64,000 bases of DNA from contig JAWQEG010001240.1 of assembly GCA_033782935.1 (NCBI GenBank), positions 62,001 to 126,000 on the forward strand, in the 5' to 3' direction. The translations under genes were made by a program, and so were the position numbers. This document shows, piece by piece, positions 35,971 through 49,429 of the stretch. Below the pieces are notes generated by a model. It searched no databases, was not told the DNA's origin, and saw nothing but the letters and a program-made list of their open reading frames with translations. The stretch comes from Petrolisthes cinctipes (lineage: Eukaryota > Arthropoda > Malacostraca > Decapoda > Porcellanidae). The stretch's first letter is position 1. Each line of letters begins with the position of its first letter.

Positions 35971-38900
35971 CTCAAAACACCCGAAAATTCGATATTTAGA
36001 GGTCCCAGAAGGTATCTATACATGCCTACTCCGTGTTAGAGTATTTTCAAAATTCTGGCCAAAAACATACTGAAAATTGATCTTTTAGGTGCCCAAAAGT
36101 CGATATGTGCATGCATCTTCTGTACCCGTTTATATCTCAAATTCTGGCCCTAAACACCCGAAAATTCGATATTTTGGGGTCCCAGAAGCAATCTGTACAT
36201 GCCTACACAGTGCTAGAATATTTTCAAAATATAGGCTAAAAACATGCTAAAAATCGACATTTTAGGTGCCAAAAATCGATATCTCAAATTCAGTCCCAAA
36301 ACACCCGAAAATTCGATATTTAGGGGTCCCAGAAGCGATCTGTACATGCCTACTCCGTGTTAGAGTATTTTCAAAATACATGCTCAAAACATACTGAAAA
36401 TCGATCTTTTAGGTGCACAAAAGTCGATATGTGCATGCATCTTCAGTACCCGTTTATATCTCAAATTCAGGCTCAAAACACCCGAAAATTCAATATTTTG
36501 GGGTCCCAGAAGCAATCTGTACATGCCTACACAGTGCTAGAATATTTTCAAAATATAGGCTAAAAACATGCTAAAAATCGACATTTTAGGTGCCAAAAAA
36601 TCGATATATCAAATTTAGTCCCAAAACACCCGAAAATTCGATATTTAGAGGTCCCAGAAGGTATCTGTACATGCCTACTCCGTGTTAGAGTATTTTCAAA
36701 ATACAGGCCAAAAACATACTGAAAATCGATCTTTTAGGTGCCCAAAAGTCGATATGTGCATGCATCTTCTGTACCCGTTTATATCTCAAATTCTGGCCCT
36801 AAACACCCGAAACTTCGATATTTTAGGGTCCCAGAAGCGATCTGTACATGCCTACTCCGTGTTAAAGTATTTTCAAAATTCAGGCCCAAAACATGCTGAA
36901 AATCGATATTTTTGGTGCCCAAAGTCAATATGTGCATGTATCTTCTGTACCCGTTTATATCTCAAATTCAGGCTCAAAACACCCGAAAATTCAATATTTT
37001 GGGGTCCCAGAAGCAATCTGTACAGTGCTAGAATATTTTCAAAATATAGGCTAAAAACATGCTAAAAATCGATCTTTTAGGTGCCAAAAAGTCGATATCT
37101 CAAATTCAGTCCCAAAACACCCGAAAATTCGATATTTAGGGGTCCCAGAAGCGATCTGTACATGCCTACTCCGTGTTAGAGTATTTTCAAAATACATGCT
37201 CAAAACATAATGAAAATAGATCTTTTAGGTGCACAAAAGTCGATATGTGCATGCATCTTCAGTACCCGATTATATCTCAAATTCAGGCTCAAAACACCCG
37301 AAAATTCGATATTTTGGGGTCCCAGAAGCAATCTGTACATGCCTACTCAGTGTTAGAGTATTTTCAAAATACAGGCCAAAAACATACTGAAAATCGATCT
37401 TTTAGGTGCCCAAAAGTCGATATGTGCATGCATCTTCTGTACCCGTTTATATCTCAAATTCTGGCCCTAAACACCCGAAAATTCGATATTTTGGGGTCCC
37501 AGAAGCGATCTGTACTTGCCTACTCCGTGTTAGAGTATTTTCAAAATTCAGTCCCAAAACATGCTGAAAATCGATATTTTTGGTGCCCAATGTCAATATG
37601 TGCATGTATCTTCTGTACCCGTTTATATCTCAAATTCAGGCTCAAAACACCCGAAAATTCAATATTTTGGGGTCCCAGAAGCAATCTGTACATGCCTACT
37701 CAGTGCTAGAATATTTTCAAAATATAGGCTAAAAACATGCTAAAAATCGATCTTTTAGGTGCCAAAAGGTCGATATCTCAAATTCAGTCCCAAAACACCC
37801 GAAAATTCGATATTTAGGGGTCCCAAAAGCGATCTGTACATGCCTACTCCGTGTTAGAGTATTTTCAAAATACATGCTAAAAACATACTGAAAATCGATC
37901 TTTTAGGTGCACAAAAGTCGATATGTGCATGCATCTTCAGTACCCGTTTATATCTCAAATTCAGGCTCAAAACACCCGAAAATTCGATATTTTGGGGTCC
38001 CAGAAGCAATATGTACATGCCTACTCCGTGTTAGAGTATTTTCAAAATTCAGGCCCAAAACATGCTGAAAATCGATATTTTTGGTGCCCAAAGTCAATAT
38101 TTGCATGTATCTTCTGTACCCGTTTATATCTCAAATTCAGCCTCAAAACACCCGAAAATTCAATATTTTGGGGTCCCAGAAGCAATCTGTACATGCCTAC
38201 ACAGTGCTAGAATATTTTCAAAATATAGGCTAAAAACATGCTAAAAATCGACATTTTAGGTGCCAAAAAATCGATATCTCAAATTCAGTCCCAAAACACC
38301 CGAAAATTCGATATTTAGAGGTCCCAGAAGGTATCTGTACATGCCTACTCCGTGTTAGAGTATTTTCAAAATACAGGCCAAAAACATACTGAAAATCGAT
38401 CTTTTAGGTGCCCAAAAGTCGATATGTGCATGCATCTTCTGTATCCGTTTATATCTCAAATTCTGGCCCTAAACACCCGAAAATTCGATATTTTGGGGTC
38501 CCAGAAGCGATCTGTACATGCCTACTCCGTGTTAGAGTATTTTCAAAATTCAGGCCAAAAACATGCTGAAAATCGATATTTTTGGTGCCCAAAGTCAATA
38601 TGTGCATGTATCTTCTGTACCCGTTTTTATCTCAAATTCAGGCTCAAAACACCCGAAAATTCAATATTTTGGGGTCCCAGAAGCAATCTGTACAGAGCTA
38701 GAATATTTTCAAAATATAGGCTAAAAACATGCTAAAAATCGATCTTTTAGGTGCCAAAAAGTCTATATCTCAAATTCAGTCCCAAAACACCCGAAAATTC
38801 GATATTTAGGGGTCCCAGAAGCGATCTGTACATGCCTACTCCGTGTTAGAGTATTTTCAAAATACATGCTCAAAACAAACTGAAAATCGATCTTTTAGGT

Positions 38901-40615
38901 GCACAAAAGTCGATATGTGCATGCATCTTCAGTACCCGTTTATATCTCAAATTCAGGCTCAAAACACCCGAAAATCCAATATTTTGGGGTCCCAGAAGCA
39001 ATCTGTACATGCCTACTCATTGTTAGAGTATTTTCAAAATACAGGCCCAAAACATGCTGAAAATCGATATTTTAGATGCCCAAAGTCAATATGTGCATGT
39101 ATCTTCTGTACACGTTTATATCTCAAATTCAGGCTCAAAACACCCGAAAATTCAATATTTTGGGGTCCCAGAAGCAATCTGTACTTGCCTACACAGTGCT
39201 AGAATATTTTCAAAATATAGGCTAAAAACATGCTAAAAATCGACATTTCAGGTGCCAAAAAATCGATATCTCAAATTCAGTCCCAAAACACCCGAAAATT
39301 CGATATTTAGAGGTCCCAGAAGCGATCTGTACATGCCTTCTCCGTGTTAGAGTATTTTCAAAATACAGGCCAAAAACATACTGAAAATCGATCTTATAGG
39401 TGCCCAAAAGTCGATATGTGCATGTATCTTCTGTACCCGTTTATATCTCAAATTCAGGCTCAAAACACCCGAAAATTCAATATTTTGGGGTCCCAGAAGC
39501 AATCTGTACATGCCTACTCAGTGTTAGTGTATTTTCAAAATACAGGCCCAAAACATGCTGAAAATCGATATTTTAGATGCCCAAAGTCAATATCTGCATG
39601 TATCTTCTGTACCCGTTTATATCTCAAATTCAGGCTCAAAACACCCGAAAATTCAATATTTTGGGGTCCCAGAAGCAATCTGTACATGCCTACTCAGTGC
39701 TAGAATATTTTCAAAATATAGGCTAAAAACATGCTGAAAATCGATATTTTAGGTGCCAAAAAATCGATATCTCAAATTCAGTCCCAAAACACCCGAAAAT
39801 TCGATATTTAGAGGTCCCAGAAGGTATCTGTACATGCCTACTCCGTGTTAGAGTATTTTCAAAATACAGGCCAAAAACATACTGAAAATCGATCTTTTAG
39901 GTGCCCAAAAGTCGATATGTGCATGCATCTTCTGTACCCGTTTATATCTCAAATTCTGGCCCTAAACACCCGAAAATTCGATATTTTGGGGTCGCAGAAG
40001 CGATCTGTACATGCCTGGCACTCCGTGTTAGAGTATTTTCAAAATTCAGGCCCAAAACATGCTGAAAATCGATCTTTTAGGTGCACAAAAGTCGATATGT
40101 GCATGCATCTTCAGTACCCGTTTATATCTCAAATTCAGGCTCAAAACACCGGAAAATTCGATATTTTGGGGTCCCAGAAGCGATCTGTACATGCCTACTC
40201 CATGTTAGAGTATTTTCAAAATTCAGGTCCAAAACATGCTGAAAATCGATATTTTTGGTGCCCAAAGTCAATATGTGCATGTATCTTCTGTAACCGTTTA
40301 TATCTTAAATTCAGGCTCAAAACAACCGAAAATTCAATATTTTGGGGTCCCAGAAGCAATCTGTACATGCCTACTCAGTGCTAGAATATTTTCAAAATAT
40401 AGGCTAAAAACATGCTAGAAATCGATCTTTTAGGTGCCAAAAAGTCGATATCTCAAATTCAGTCCCAAAACACACGAAAATTCGATATTTATGGGTCCCA
40501 GAAGCGATCTGTACATGCCTACTCCGTGTTTGAGTATTTTCAAAATACATGCTCAAAACATACTGAAAATCGATCTTTTAGGTGCACAAAAGTCGATATG
40601 TGCATGCATCTTCAG

Positions 40616-43600
40616 TACCCGTTTATATCTCAAATTCAGGCTCAAAACACCCGAAAATTGAATATTTTGGGGTCCCAGAAGCAATCTGTACATGCCTACA
40701 CAGTGCTAGAATATTTTCAAAATATAGGCTAAAAACATGCTGAAAATCGATATTTTAGGTGACAAAAAATCGATATCTCAAATTCAGTCCCAAAACACCC
40801 GAAAATTCGATATTTAGAGGTCCTACAAGGTATCTGTACATGCCTACTCCGTGTTAGAGTATTTTCAAAATACAGGCCAAAAACATATTGAAAATCGATC
40901 TTTTAGGTGCACAAAAGTCGATATGTGCATGCATCTTCTGTACCCGTTTATATCTCAAATTCTGGCCCTAAACACCCGAAAATTCGATATTTTGGTTTCC
41001 CAGAAGCGATCTGTACATGCCTGGCACTCCGTGTTTGAGTATTTTCAAAATTCAGGCCCAAAACATGCTGAAAATCGATCTTTTAGGTGCACAAAAGTCG
41101 ATATGTGCATGCATCTTCAGTACCCGTTTATATCTCAAATTCAGGCTCAAAACACCCGAAAATTCAATATTTTGGGGTCCCAGAAGCAATCTGTACATGC
41201 CTACTCCGTGTTAGAGTATTTTCAAAATACAGGCCAAAAACATACTGAAAATCTATCTTTTAGGTGCCCAAAAGTCTATATGTGCATGCATCTTCTGTAC
41301 CCGTTTATATCTCAAATTCTGGCCCTAAACACCCGAAAATTCGATATTTTGGGGTCCCAGAAGCGATCTGTACATGCCTACTCCGTGTTAGAGTATTTTC
41401 AAAATTCAGGCCCAAAACATGCTGAAAATCAATATTTTTGGTGCCCAAAGTCAATATGTGCATGTATCTTCTGTACCCGTTTATATCTCAAATTCAGGCT
41501 CAAAAACACCCGAAAATTCAATATTTTGGGGTCCCAGAAGCAATCTGTACATGCCTACTCAGTGCTAGAATATTTTCAAAATATAGGCTAAAAACATGCT
41601 AAAAATCGATCTTTTAGGTGCCAAAAAGTCGATATCTCAAATTCAGTCCCAAAACACCCGAAAATTCGATATTTAGGGGTCCCAAAAGCGATCTGTACAT
41701 GCCTACTCCGTGTTAGAGTATTTTCAAAATACAGGCCAAAAACATACTGAAAATCGATCTTTTAGGTGAACAAAAGTCGATATGTGCATGTATCTTCAGT
41801 ACCCGTTTATATCTCAAATTCAGGCTCAAAACACCCGAAAATTCAATATTTTGGGGTCCCAGAAGCAATCTGTACATGCCTACTCAGTGTTAGAGTATTT
41901 TCAAAATTCAGGCCCAAAACATGCTGAAAATCGATCTTTTAGGTGCACAAAAGTCGATATGTGCATGGGTCTTCAGTACCCGTTTATATCTCAAATTCAG
42001 GCTCAAAACACCCGAAAATTCGATATTTTGGGGTCCCAGAAGGTATCTGTACATGCCTATTCCGTGTTAGAGTATTTTCAAAATTCAGGCCCAAAACATG
42101 CTGAAAATCGATATTTTTGGTGCCCAAAGTCAATATGTGCATGTATCTTTTGTACCCGTTTATATCTCAAATTCAGGCTCAAAACAACCGAAAATTCAAT
42201 ATTTTGGGGTCCCAGAAGCAATCTGTACATGCCTACTCAGTGCTAGAATATTTTCAAAATATAGGCTAAAAACATGCTAAAAATCGATCTTTTAGGTGCC
42301 AAAAAGTCGATATCTCAAATTCAGTCCCAAAACACCCAAAAATTCGATATTTAGGGGTCCCAGAAGCGATCTGTACATGCCTACTCCGTGTTAGAGTATT
42401 TTCAAAATACATGCTCAAAACATACTGAAAATCGATCTTTTAGGTGCACAAAAGTCGATATGTGCATGCATCTTCAGTACCCGTTTAAATCTCAAATTCA
42501 GGCTCAAAACACCCGAAAATTCAATATTTTGGGGTCCCAGAAGCATTCTGTACATGCCTACTCTGTGTTAGAGTATTTTCAAAATACAGGCCCAAAACAT
42601 GCTGAAAATCGATAATTTAAATGCCCAAAGTCAATATGTGCATGTATCTTCTGTACACGTTTATATCTCAAATTCAGGCTCAAAACACCCGAAAATTCAA
42701 TATTTTGGGGTCCCAGAAGCAATCTGTACATGCCTACACAGTGCTAGAATATTTTCAAAATATAGGCTAAAAACATGCTAAAAATCGACATTTTAGGTGC
42801 CAAAAATCGATATCTCAAATTCAGTCCCAAAACACCCGAAAATTCGATATTTAGGGGTCCCAGAAGCGATCTGTACATGCCTACTCCGTGTTAGAGTATT
42901 TTCAAAATACATGCTCAAAACATACTGAAAATCGATCTTTTAGGTGCACAAAAGTCGATATGTGCATGCATCTTCAGTACCCGTTTATATCTCAAATTCA
43001 GGCTCAAAACACCCGAAAATTCAATATTTTGGGGTCCCAGAAGCAATCTGTACATGCCTACTCAGTGTTAAAGTATTTTCAAAATACAGGCCCAAAACAT
43101 GCTGAAAATCGATATTTTAGATGCCCAAAGTCAATATGTGCATGTATCTTCTATACCCGTTTATATCTCAAATTCAGGCTCAAAACACCCGAAAATTCAA
43201 TATTTTGGGGTCCCAGAAGCAATCTGTACATGCCTACACAGTGCTAGAATATTTTCAAAATATAGGCTAAAAACATGCTAAAAATCGACATTTTAGGTGC
43301 CAAAAAATCGATATATCAAATTCAGTCCCAAAACACCCGAAAATTCGATATTTAGAGGTCCCAGAAGGTATCTGTACATGCCTACTCCGTGTTAGAGTAT
43401 TTTCAAAATACAGGCCAAAAACATACTGAAAATCGATCTTTTAGGTGCCCAAAAGTCGATATGTGCATGCATCTTCTGTACCCGTTTATATCTCAAATTC
43501 TGGCCCTAAACACCCGAAAATTCGATATTTTGGGGTCCCAGAAGCGATCTGTACATGCCTACTCCGTGTTAAAGTATTTTCAAAATTCAGGCCCAAAACA

Positions 43601-43729
43601 TGCTGAAAATCGATATTTTTGGTGCCCAAAGTCAATATGTGCATGTATCTTCTGTACCCGTTTATATCTCAAATTCAGGCTCAAAACACCCGAAAATTCA
43701 ATATTTTGGGGTCCCAGAAGCAATCTGTA
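40616..43729 (+). repeat. Dispersed block, partner 26,430-29,543
   Basis: Second copy of the 3.1 kb block. On its right it adjoins the partner of 24,776-26,000, which in the other location lies to the left of the block. The order of the two blocks is therefore reversed here while their orientation is the same. Confidence 0.82.
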
Positions 43730-44866
43730 CATGCCTACTCAGTGCTAGAATATTTTCAAAATATAGGCTGAAAACATGCAAAAAATCGATCTTTTAGGTG
43801 CCAAAAAGTCGATATCTCAAATTCAGTCCCAAAACACCCGAAAATTCGATATTTAGGGGTCCCAGAAGCGATCTGTACATGCCTACTCCGTGTTAGAGTA
43901 TTTTCAAAATATATGCTCAAAACATACTGAAAATCGATCTTTTAGGTGCACAAAAGTCGATATGTGCATGCATCTTCAGTACCCGTTTATATCTCAAATT
44001 CAGGCTCAAAACACCCGAAAATTCAATATTTTGGGGTCCCAGAAGCAATCTGTACATGCCTACTCAGTGTTAGAGTATTTTCAAAATACAGGCCCAAAAC
44101 ATGCTGAAAATCGATATTTTAGATGCCCAAAGTTAATATCTGCATGTATCTTCTGTACCCGTTTATATCTCAAATTCAGGCTCAAAACACCCGAAAATTC
44201 AATATTTTGGGGTCCCAGAAGCAATCTGTACATGCCTACACAGTGCTAGAATATTTTCAAAATATAGGCTAAAAACATGCTAAAAATCGACATTTTAGGT
44301 GCCAAAAAATCGATATCTCAAATTCAGTCCCCAAACACCCGAAAATACGATATTTAGAGGTCCCAGAAGGTATCTGTACATGCCTACTCCGTGTTAGAGT
44401 ATTTTCAAAATACAGGCCAAAAACATACTGAAAATCGATCTTTTAGGTGCCCAAAAGTCGATATGTGCATGCATCTTCTGTACCCGTTTATATCTCAAAT
44501 TCTGGCCCTATACACCCGAAAATTCGATATTTTGGGGTCCCAGAAGCGATCTGTACATGCCTACTCCGTGTTAGAGTATTTTCAAAATTCAGGCCCAAAA
44601 CATGCTGAAAATCGATATTTTTGGTGCCCAAAGTCAATATGTGCATGTATCTTCTGTACCCGTTTATATCTCAAATTCAGGCTCAAAACACCCGAAAATT
44701 CAATATTTTGGGGTCCCTGAAGCAATCTGTACAATGCTAGAATATTTTCAAAATATAGGCTAAAAACATGCTAAAAATCGATCTTTTAGGTGCCAAAAAG
44801 TCGATATCTCAAATTTAGTCCCAAAACACCCGAAAATTCGATATTTAGGGGTCCCAGAAGAGATCT

Positions 44867-47800
44867 GTACATGCCTACTCCGTGTTAGAGTATTTTCAAA
44901 ATACATGCTCAAAACATACTGAAAATCGATCTTTTAGGTGCCCAAAAGTCGATATGTGCATGCATCTTTAGTACCCGTTTATATCTCAAATTCAGGCTCA
45001 AAACACCCGAAAATTCAATATTTTGGGGTCCCAGAAGCAATCTGTACATGCCTACTCAGTGTTAGAGTATTTTCAAAATACAGGCCCAAAACATGCTGAA
45101 AATCGATATTTTAGATGCCCAAAGTCAATATGTGCATGTATCTTCTGTACCCGTTTATATCTCAAATTCAGGCTCAAAACACCCGAAAATTCAATATTTT
45201 GGGGTCCCAGAAGCAATCTGTACATGCCTACACAGTGCTAGAATATTTTCAAAATATAGGCTAAAAACATGCTAAAAATCGACATTTTAGGTGCCAAAAA
45301 ATCGATATCTCAAATTCAGTCCCCAAACACCCGAAAATACGATATTTAGAGGTCCCAGAAGGTATCTGTACATGCCTACTCCGTGTTAGAGTATTTTCAA
45401 AATACAGGCCAAAAACATACTGAAAATCGATCTTTTAGGTGCCCAAAAGTCGATATGTGCATGCATCTTCTGTACCCGTTTATATCTCAAATTCTGGCCC
45501 TAAACACCCGAAAATTCGATATTTTGGGGTCCCAGAAGCGATCTGTACATACCTACTCCGTGTTAGAGTATTTTCAAAATTCAGGCCCAAAACATGCTGA
45601 AAATCGATATTTTTGGTGCCCAAAGTCAATATGTGCATGTATCTTCTGTACCCGTTTATATCTCAAATTCAGGCTCAAAACACCCGAAAATTCAATATTT
45701 TGGGGTCCCTGAAGCAATCTGTACAGTGCTAGAATATTTTCAAAATATAGGCTAAAAACATGCTAAAAATCGATCTTTTAGGTGCCAAAAAGTCGATATC
45801 TCAAATTCAGTCCCAAAACACCCGAAAATTCGATATTTAGGGGTCCCAGAAGCGATCTGTACATGCCTACTCCGTGTTAGAGTATTTTCAAAATACATGC
45901 TCAAAACATACTGAAAATCGATCTTTTAGGTGCACAAAAGACGATATGTGCATGCATCTTCAGTACCCGTTTATATCTCAAATTCAGGCTCAAAACACCC
46001 GAAAATTCAATATTTTGGGGTCCCAGAAGCAATCTGTACATGCCTACTAAGTGTTAGAGTATTTTCAAAATACAGGCCCAAAACATGCTGAAAATCGATA
46101 TTTTAGATGCCCAAAGTGAATATGTGCATGTATCATCTGTACCCGTTTATATCTCAAATTCAGGCTCAAAACACCCGAAAATTCAATATTTTGGGGTCCC
46201 AGAAGCAATCTGTACATGCCTACTCAGTGCTAGAATATTTTCAAAATATAGGCTAAAAACATGCTGAAAATCGATATTTTAGGTGCCAAAAAATCGATAT
46301 CTCAAATTCAGTCCCAAAACACCCGAAAATTCGATATTTAGAGGTCCCAGAAGGTATCTGTACATGCCTACTCCGTGTTAGAGTATTTTCAAAATACAGG
46401 CCAAAAACATACTGAAAATCGATCTTTTAGGTGCCCAAAAGTCGATATGTGCATGCATCTTCTGTACCCGTTTATATCTCAAATTCTGGCCCTAAACACC
46501 CGAAAATTCGATATTTTGGGGTCGCAGAAGCGATCTGTACATGCCTACTCAGTGCTAGAATATTTTCAAAATATAGGCTAAAAACATGCTAAAAATCGAT
46601 CTTTTAGGTGCCAAAAAGTCGATATCTCAAATTCAGTCCCAAAACACCCTAAAATTCGATATTTAGGGGTCCCAGAAGCGATCTGTACATGCCTACTCCG
46701 TGTTAGAGTATTTTCAAAATACATGCTCAAAACATACTGAAAATCGATCTTTTAGGTGCACAAAAGTCGATATGTGCATGCATCTTCAGTACCCGTTTAT
46801 ATCTCAAATTCAGGCTCAAAACACCCGAAAATTCAATATTTTGGGGTCCCAGAAGCAATCTGTACATGCCTACTCCGTGTTAAAGTATTTTCAAAATTCA
46901 GGCCCAAAACATGCTGAAAATCGATATTTTTGGTGCCCAAAGTCAATATGTGCATGTATCTTCTGTACCCGTTTATATCTCAAATTCAGGCTCAAAACAC
47001 CCGAAAATTCGATATTTTGGGGTCCCAGAAGCAATCTGTACATGCCTACACAGTGCTAGAATATTTTCAAAATATAGGCTAAAAACATGCTAAAAATCGA
47101 CATTTTAGGTGCCAAAAAATCGATATCTCAAATTCAGTCCCAAAACACCCAAAAATTCGATATTTAGAGGTCCCAGAAGGTATCTGTACATGCCTACTCC
47201 GTGTTAGAGTATTTTCAAAATACAGGCCAAAAACATACTGAAAATCGATCGTTTAGGTGCCCAAAAGTCGATATGTGCATGCATCTTCTGTACCCGTTTA
47301 TATCTCAAATTCTGGCCCTAAACACCCGAAAATTCGATATTTTGGGGTCCCAGAAGCGATCTGTACATGCCTACTCCGTGTTAGAGTATTTTCAAAATTC
47401 AGGCCCAAAACATGCTGAAAATCGATATTTTTGGTGCCCAAAGTGAATATGTGCATGTATCTTCTGTACCCGTTTATATCTCAAATTCAGGCTCAAAACA
47501 CCCGAAAATTCAATATTTTGGGGTCCCAGAAGCAATCTGTACATGCCTACACAGTGCTAGAATATTTTCAAAATATAGGCTAAAAACATGCTAAAAATCG
47601 ACATTTTAGGTGCCAAAAAATCGATATCTCAAATTCAGTCCCAAAACACCCGAAAATTCGATATTTAGGGGTCCCAGAAGCGATCTGTACATGCCTACTC
47701 CGTGTTAGAGTATTTTCAAAATACATGCTCAAAACATACTGAAAATCGATCTTTTAGGTGCACAAAAGTCGATATGTGCATGCATCTTCAGTACCCGTTT

Positions 47801-49429
47801 ATATCTCAAATTCAGGCTCAAAACACCCGAAAATTCAATATTTTGGGGTCCCAGAAGCGATCTGTACATGCCTACTCCGTGTTAGAGTATTTTCAAAATT
47901 CAGGCCCAAAACATGCTGAAAATCGATATTTTTGGTGCCCAAAGTGAATATGTGCATGTATCTTCTGTACCCGTTTATATCTCAAATTCAGGCTCAAAAC
48001 ACCCGAAAATTCAATATTTTGGGGTCCCAGAAGCAATCTGTACAGTGCTAGAATATTTTCAAAATATAGGCTAAAAACATGCTAAAAATCGATCTTTTAG
48101 GTGCCATAAAGTCGATATCTCAAATTTAAGTCCCAAAACACCCGAAAATTCGATATTTAGGGGTCCCAGAAGCGATCTGTACATGCCTACTCCGTATTAG
48201 AGTATTTTCAAAATACATGCTCAAAACATACTGAAAATCGATCTTTTAGGTGCACAAAAGTCGATATGTGCATGCATCTTCAGTACCCGTTTATATCTCA
48301 AATTCAGGCCCAAAACACCCGAAAATTCAATATTTTGGGGTCCCAGAAGCGATCTGTACATGCCTACTCAGTGTTAGAGTATTTACAAAATACAGGCTCA
48401 AAACATGCTGAAAATCGATATTTTAGATGCCCAAAGTCAATATGTGCATGTATCTTCTGTACCCGTTTATATCTCAAATTCAGGCTCAAAACACCCGAAA
48501 ATTCAATATTTTGGGGTCCCAGAAGCAATCTGTACATGCCTACACAGTGCTAGAATATTTTCAAAATAAAGGCTAAAAACATGCTAAAAATCGACATTTT
48601 CGGTGCCAAAAAATCGATATCTCAAATTCAGTCCCAAAACACCCGAAAATTCGATATTTAGAGGTCCCAGAAGGTATCTGTACATGCCTACTCCGTGTTA
48701 GAGTATTTTCAAAATACAGGCCAAAAACATACTGAAAATCGATCTTTTAGGTGCCCAAAAGTCGATATGTGCATGCATCTTCTGTATCCGTTTATATCTC
48801 AAATTCTGGCCCTAAACACCCGAAAATTCGATATTTAGGGGTCCCAGAAGCGATCTGTACATGCCTACTCCGTGTTAGAGTATTTTCAAAATACATGCTC
48901 AAAACATACTGAAAATCGATCTTTTAGGTGCACAAAAGTCGATATGTGCATGTATCTTCAGTACCCGTTTATATCTCAAATTCAGGCTCAAAACACCCGA
49001 AAATTCAATATTTTGGGGTCCCAGAAGCAATCTGTACATGCCTACTCAGTGTTAGAGTATTTTCAAAATTCAGGCCCAAAACATACTGAAAATCGATCTT
49101 TTAGGTGCACAAAAGTCGATATGTGCATGCGTCTTCAGTACCCGTTTATATCTCAAATTCAGGCTCAAAACACCCGAAAATTCGATATTTTGGGGTCCCA
49201 GAAGCGATCTGTACATGCCTACTCCGTGTTAGAGTATTTTCAAAATACATGCTCAAAACATACTGAAAATCGATCTTTTAGGTGCACAAAAGTCGATATG
49301 TGCATGCATCTTCAGTACCCGTTTAAATCTCAAATTCAGGCTCAAAACACCCGAAAATTCAATATTTTGGGGTCCCAGAAGCAATCAGTACATGCCTACT
49401 CTGTGTTAGAGTATTTTCAAAATACAGGC
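44867..49429 (+). repeat. Zone 4: fairly regular trimers
   Basis: A-type monomers begin about 34 bases before GTGTTAGAG at 44882, 45383, 45874, 46375, 46700, 47201, 47702, 48193, 48694, 48872, 49049 and 49226. Steps are mostly 501 or 491 bp, with one 325 bp unit lacking B at 46375-46700 and a run of consecutive A-type monomers near 48,872-49,402. Local B2 copies read GTGAATATG instead of GTCAATATG (47,443 and 47,944). Confidence 0.83.

Larger units (their letters stand above)
24156..44866 (+). repeat. Zone 3: mosaic of re-used blocks
   Basis: The zone consists of trimers of 501, 491 and 325 bp and of doubled A monomers, in blocks that recur at long distances. 26,430-29,543 returns at 40,616-43,729; 24,776-26,000 returns at 43,642-44,866; 24,513-25,363 returns at 33,851-34,701 and in part near 39,158; 34,640-35,970 returns at 36,959-38,289; 28,013-30,183 is repeated immediately. 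Marker variants include ATAATTTAAATGCCC (near 28,430, 30,600, 42,610), GTACACGTTTAT, CATTTCAGGTGCC and a 3 bp GGC insertion in CATGCCTGGCACTCC (near 26,833, 40,014 and 41,018). Confidence 0.85.

Noticed and set aside
40851..41591. Open reading frame of 246 codons, with similar long frames at 26665-27384 and 59461-60174
   Set aside because: Trimers are 501 bp (3 x 167) and A monomers 177 bp (3 x 59), so a frame that is open once recurs in each unit. The long frames arise only where A-type monomers are fused without C. Several frames on both strands are open in the same unit, frames start at GTG, and stops fall at fixed repeat positions. Single-base indels between copies are tolerated. I see no coding gene.
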